NCBI GenBank assembly: GCA_964648705.1 | Contig: CAZYOI010000013.1 | Span: forward strand, 1 to 14,147 | DNA: 14,147 nt | Reading direction: 5' to 3' | DNA from: CAZDXV01 sp964648705 | Lineage (GTDB): Bacteria > Patescibacteriota > Minisyncoccia > Minisyncoccales > GWA2-38-27 | Shown: piece after piece, positions 11,899 through 14,147 of the stretch | Layout: every line of letters starts with the position of its first letter | Position numbering within the stretch: the first letter of the stretch is position 1 | Notes under the pieces: model-generated | Seen by the model: the letters and a program-made list of their open reading frames with translations, nothing else | Told to the model about the DNA's origin: nothing | Database searches by the model: none | Program-made: the position numbers and the translations under genes

Positions 11899-14049
11899 AT
11901 GGTGGATAAATTGAATATGTTAAATATTTCTTGGAAGAAAAAGAGGATTCTTCTGTTTTTCTTATTGCTGGTTGTTCTTTTTTTAATACCGGAAACCAGC
12001 AACGCCCTCTGGCCTTTTGATGAAATAACAAAAACAGCTAAGAGTGCTGCCGAATCTACCTTGGGAAGCGTAGCATCTGCTATGGCAGTCCTTATAGCCA
12101 CTATTGTATTGGGGGTAGCAAACTTCTGGCTGGCTATATCGGCCTACCTTTTAGAGTGGGTAATAAGCCCTGATTTCATTTCTCTTTCTTATACGGGGCT
12201 AGATAATCCTGTAATCAAGGCGGGATGGAATGTAACCAGCAATCTGGCTAATATGGGGATTGTTCTAGCTTTGATAGTAATAGGGCTGGCTACTATTCTA
12301 AGGCTGGAAAGTTACCAAGCTAAAAAAACCCTGCCTGTTCTGATAATTGTAGCTTTATTAATTAACTTCGCTCCTGTATTTCTGGGAGTTATTGTTGACG
12401 CCAGCAATATTTTAATGAATTTCCTCCTTGAAGACCCTGTAGGTTACGGAGCTTTTAGCAATGTTTACAGCGAACAAGAAGGAAAAATTAAAGAAGCCTG
12501 GGCTTCTTTTGGAAAAACAGAAGGAGCCCCTTTTAAGGCTCTTGGCAGGTCTGTAGCCTACGTGGGCTTTGCTATTATCGCGGGTCTTGTCTTTTTTCTT
12601 TTTACAGCCCTGTTTGTGTTTCGCTATATAGCTATTTGGATAGCAGTTATACTTTCGCCTCTTGCTTTTGTATCTTATATCCTTCCTAAAACTAGAGCTT
12701 TCTTTGATATGTGGTGGAAGCAGTTTCTCGCTTGGTGTTTTATAGGAGTGTTTGCTGCTTTCTTTATATACCTTTCTTTCGAAATCCTAGAAATGGCTTC
12801 GCCGGACAACCAAACACTAATTATTTCCTCTCAAGAAGCCGATATTAATGCGCAAATACATGCCGAAGAAGATACTTCTATTATAACGGATGCCTTAAAT
12901 GAACTTCTCCCCTACCTAATAGTGTCGGTTTTCCTCATAATGGGCTTTTTTATGGCGGTTTCTATCAGCGCTATGGGAGCCAATACTGTTGTCAACTTAA
13001 CTAAAAAAGCAGGGAAAGGAGCTACAAGGGGAGGTAGGTTTGTAGCCAGTAGAAGCTGGCAGAGAGGTATAAGACCTAATATAGACAGAGGACTGGCTAA
13101 AATGTCAGGAGGCCATTTAACCACCAGAAAAATAGCTGGCGGTATAAGCCATGGAGTAGAGAAGATTCCTGTTGCCAGGTGGTTCTTGCCTGAAAAAGTT
13201 AGAAAATACGGGCAGTACGGACAAGCCGTTGACGCAGCCCAGGCAAGAACCAAAGACTATAAATCCCGAACTCTTGCTCATAGGTTCCTTGAGCGAGCTG
13301 ATATTGAAGAACAAGGAACCGCGAACTTGCTAGAGATTCTTCAAAGAGGAGACGCTGAAGACTTATTCCATGTCGCCAGGAATTTAGGATTCGGCAAAAC
13401 AGACGAAGATATCTTAAAGAATAAAAAATTCCAAAAGATTGTCGGAAGGGGTCTTCAAATAGCAGGAGAATCAGGCAAGGCGGGCCAGATTACAAGAAGA
13501 GACCCTCGTTTAGCTATGATAGCTGCTGAATCTAACACGATAGGGTATAAAGGATTAAGCGCCAAGCAAGGGGTTGACAAAGCTGTTAGTGAAGCAAGGG
13601 GGCAGCATCTGGCTGACTGGGAGCCTGAAATACTCCAAAACAAGCTTGTAGCTGAAAGCGCCTTAGCTCATTTTGACAGAGACCGCTGGCTACAAGTCAA
13701 CAGAACCGTTAAAAATGGACAAGAAACAGCTCTTAAGGCAATCGATTCTGCTTTTTCTGACTTTGTGGATAAAAACAATATTCCAGCTCAAACCGAAAAC
13801 CAGATAGAAAGGGCTTGGGAACAATTTACTGAAGACATCGAAAGAAGGTTTGGAGCAGCGGGCTATTTCAAGGCTGCCGAAGATAAAAGAATGCAGCAAA
13901 CAGGCTGGAGAAGAGGTGAGTATGTGGCCAGCGGCAAGCGATGGTTTCCTAAAACAAAAAAGGAGCATCCGACTCCCGGTGAAGCAGCAGGAATCCCGGA
14001 AAAAGCTTCCGATTTACCCTCGGGAGGAAGAAAAGGCAAGAACAAATAA
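11899..14049 (+). CDS. VirB6/TrbL-like polytopic membrane protein
   Basis: A 716-aa protein (start chosen at the ATG just after TATAAT; MLNISWKKK at 11917 is an alternative). A signal peptide is seen (KKKRILLFFLLLVVLFLIP, likely cut after SNA at 34-36). Membrane helices follow at about 57-83, 119-135, 144-168, 221-240, 242-261, 275-294 and 338-358. The arrangement, including the paired helices at 221-261 (FRYIAIWIAVILSPLAFVSYIL), is that of the VirB6/TrbL-like T4SS channel proteins often found in Patescibacteria. The last 350 residues are hydrophilic and basic to mixed, and likely cytoplasmic, ending in a Gly/Lys-rich tail. With the pilin at 2056 this points to a T4SS-related DNA uptake or export machine, though no VirB4-type ATPase lies in this window. 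Function is inferred from family resemblance only. Confidence 0.82.
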   Translation: MVDKLNMLNISWKKKRILLFFLLLVVLFLIPETSNALWPFDEITKTAKSAAESTLGSVASAMAVLIATIVLGVANFWLAISAYLLEWVISPDFISLSYTGLDNPVIKAGWNVTSNLANMGIVLALIVIGLATILRLESYQAKKTLPVLIIVALLINFAPVFLGVIVDASNILMNFLLEDPVGYGAFSNVYSEQEGKIKEAWASFGKTEGAPFKALGRSVAYVGFAIIAGLVFFLFTALFVFRYIAIWIAVILSPLAFVSYILPKTRAFFDMWWKQFLAWCFIGVFAAFFIYLSFEILEMASPDNQTLIISSQEADINAQIHAEEDTSIITDALNELLPYLIVSVFLIMGFFMAVSISAMGANTVVNLTKKAGKGATRGGRFVASRSWQRGIRPNIDRGLAKMSGGHLTTRKIAGGISHGVEKIPVARWFLPEKVRKYGQYGQAVDAAQARTKDYKSRTLAHRFLERADIEEQGTANLLEILQRGDAEDLFHVARNLGFGKTDEDILKNKKFQKIVGRGLQIAGESGKAGQITRRDPRLAMIAAESNTIGYKGLSAKQGVDKAVSEARGQHLADWEPEILQNKLVAESALAHFDRDRWLQVNRTVKNGQETALKAIDSAFSDFVDKNNIPAQTENQIERAWEQFTEDIERRFGAAGYFKAAEDKRMQQTGWRRGEYVASGKRWFPKTKKEHPTPGEAAGIPEKASDLPSGGRKGKNK

Positions 14050-14059
14050 CTCTTATAAG

Positions 14060-14096
14060 AAAAGCTCCATCTCTTTTAAGACGGAGCTTTTTTGTT
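14060..14096. terminator. Terminator after the VirB6-like gene
   Basis: AAAAGCTCC (14060-14068) and GGAGCTTTT (14083-14091) form a 9-bp stem, extended by TCT/AGA after one mismatch and followed by TTG TTT. A-richness on the left lets it work for a minus-strand gene as well. Confidence 0.85.
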
Positions 14097-14099
14097 TCT

Positions 14100-14147
14100 C
14101 TATCCTCCCTTAAAAATCTGGGAAATCAGTTCTCTAAGGGGAGGAGA
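14100..14147 (-). CDS. Possible C-terminal end of a gene running off the window
   Basis: On the minus strand the last 48 bases read without interruption as 15 codons and a TAG at 14100-14102 (ending PPLRELISQIFKGG). The sequence has a natural protein-end look and sits just past a bidirectional terminator, as a convergent gene would. It is too short to identify. Confidence 0.4.
   Translation of the reverse strand, partial: SPPLRELISQIFKGG

Noticed and set aside
14103..14145. Inverted repeat TCCTCCCTTA / TAAGGGGAGGA near the right edge
   Set aside because: Imperfect, with a long loop, and better explained as the coding end of a minus-strand gene.
1..14147. Alternative genetic code (UGA as glycine or tryptophan)
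   Set aside because: TGA ends the NYN and peptidoglycan-binding genes at natural points with overlapping starts, and no internal TGA occurs in recognised proteins.
1..14147. CRISPR array, transposon ends or integrase
   Set aside because: No regularly spaced direct repeats, no terminal inverted repeats with a transposase, and no recombinase motif were found.

Overview
The window looks like a chromosomal piece of a Patescibacteria (Candidate Phyla Radiation) genome, most like a Parcubacteria-type lineage, taken from a metagenome scaffold. The case rests on four things: T4SS-type pilin and VirB6-like genes among housekeeping genes; short, tightly packed operons; surface proteins built from LysM, M23 and peptidoglycan-binding domains; and a run of exactly 100 Ns, the usual sign of a scaffold gap of unknown length. 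TAA, TAG and TGA all end genes here, so the standard bacterial code applies and the UGA=Gly lineages are excluded. Arg codons are mostly AGA/AGG.

Left part (1-2050). A minus-strand unit holds a CCA-adding tRNA nucleotidyltransferase whose stop codon directly touches tRNA-Pro(CGG), which has no encoded CCA. Divergent from it is tRNA-Arg(UCG), followed by a GC-rich, pseudoknot-capable RNA element and a terminator. Next comes a self-contained small transcription unit: a near-consensus promoter, a good Shine-Dalgarno site, a 28-codon cationic membrane-peptide gene and a terminator.

Middle (2018-9880, plus strand). A T4SS pilin gene runs into the assembly gap. After the gap a coding fragment with a beta-sandwich-like sequence ends 4 nt before tRNA-Lys(CUU). 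Then follows what looks like one operon: rpsO (S15), a NYN-domain nuclease, pnp (PNPase), a very long K/E-rich coiled-coil protein, a single-pass membrane protein with two peptidoglycan-binding domains outside, and a small TraR/DksA-type zinc-finger protein. It ends at a bidirectional terminator. The first half concerns RNA turnover and the ribosome; the second half concerns the cell envelope.

Right part (9880-14147). A convergent LysM-M23 envelope peptidase is read leftward and is divergent from rsmA (16S rRNA dimethyltransferase). rsmA is followed by a VirB6/TrbL-like polytopic membrane protein with a long cytoplasmic tail. A bidirectional terminator closes the unit, and the last 48 bases are probably the C-terminal end of a gene on the minus strand.

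Transcription signals: several genes (pilin, rpsO, rsmA, VirB6-like, possibly cca) have a -10 box only 6-11 nt before the ATG, which predicts leaderless or nearly leaderless mRNAs. The small peptide gene is the clear exception. Candidates for undescribed biology are the small membrane-peptide unit with its neighbouring structured RNA, the cca/tRNA-Pro junction, and the coiled-coil/peptidoglycan-binding pair attached to an RNA-decay operon. Nothing here is an obvious defence system, CRISPR array or transposon.
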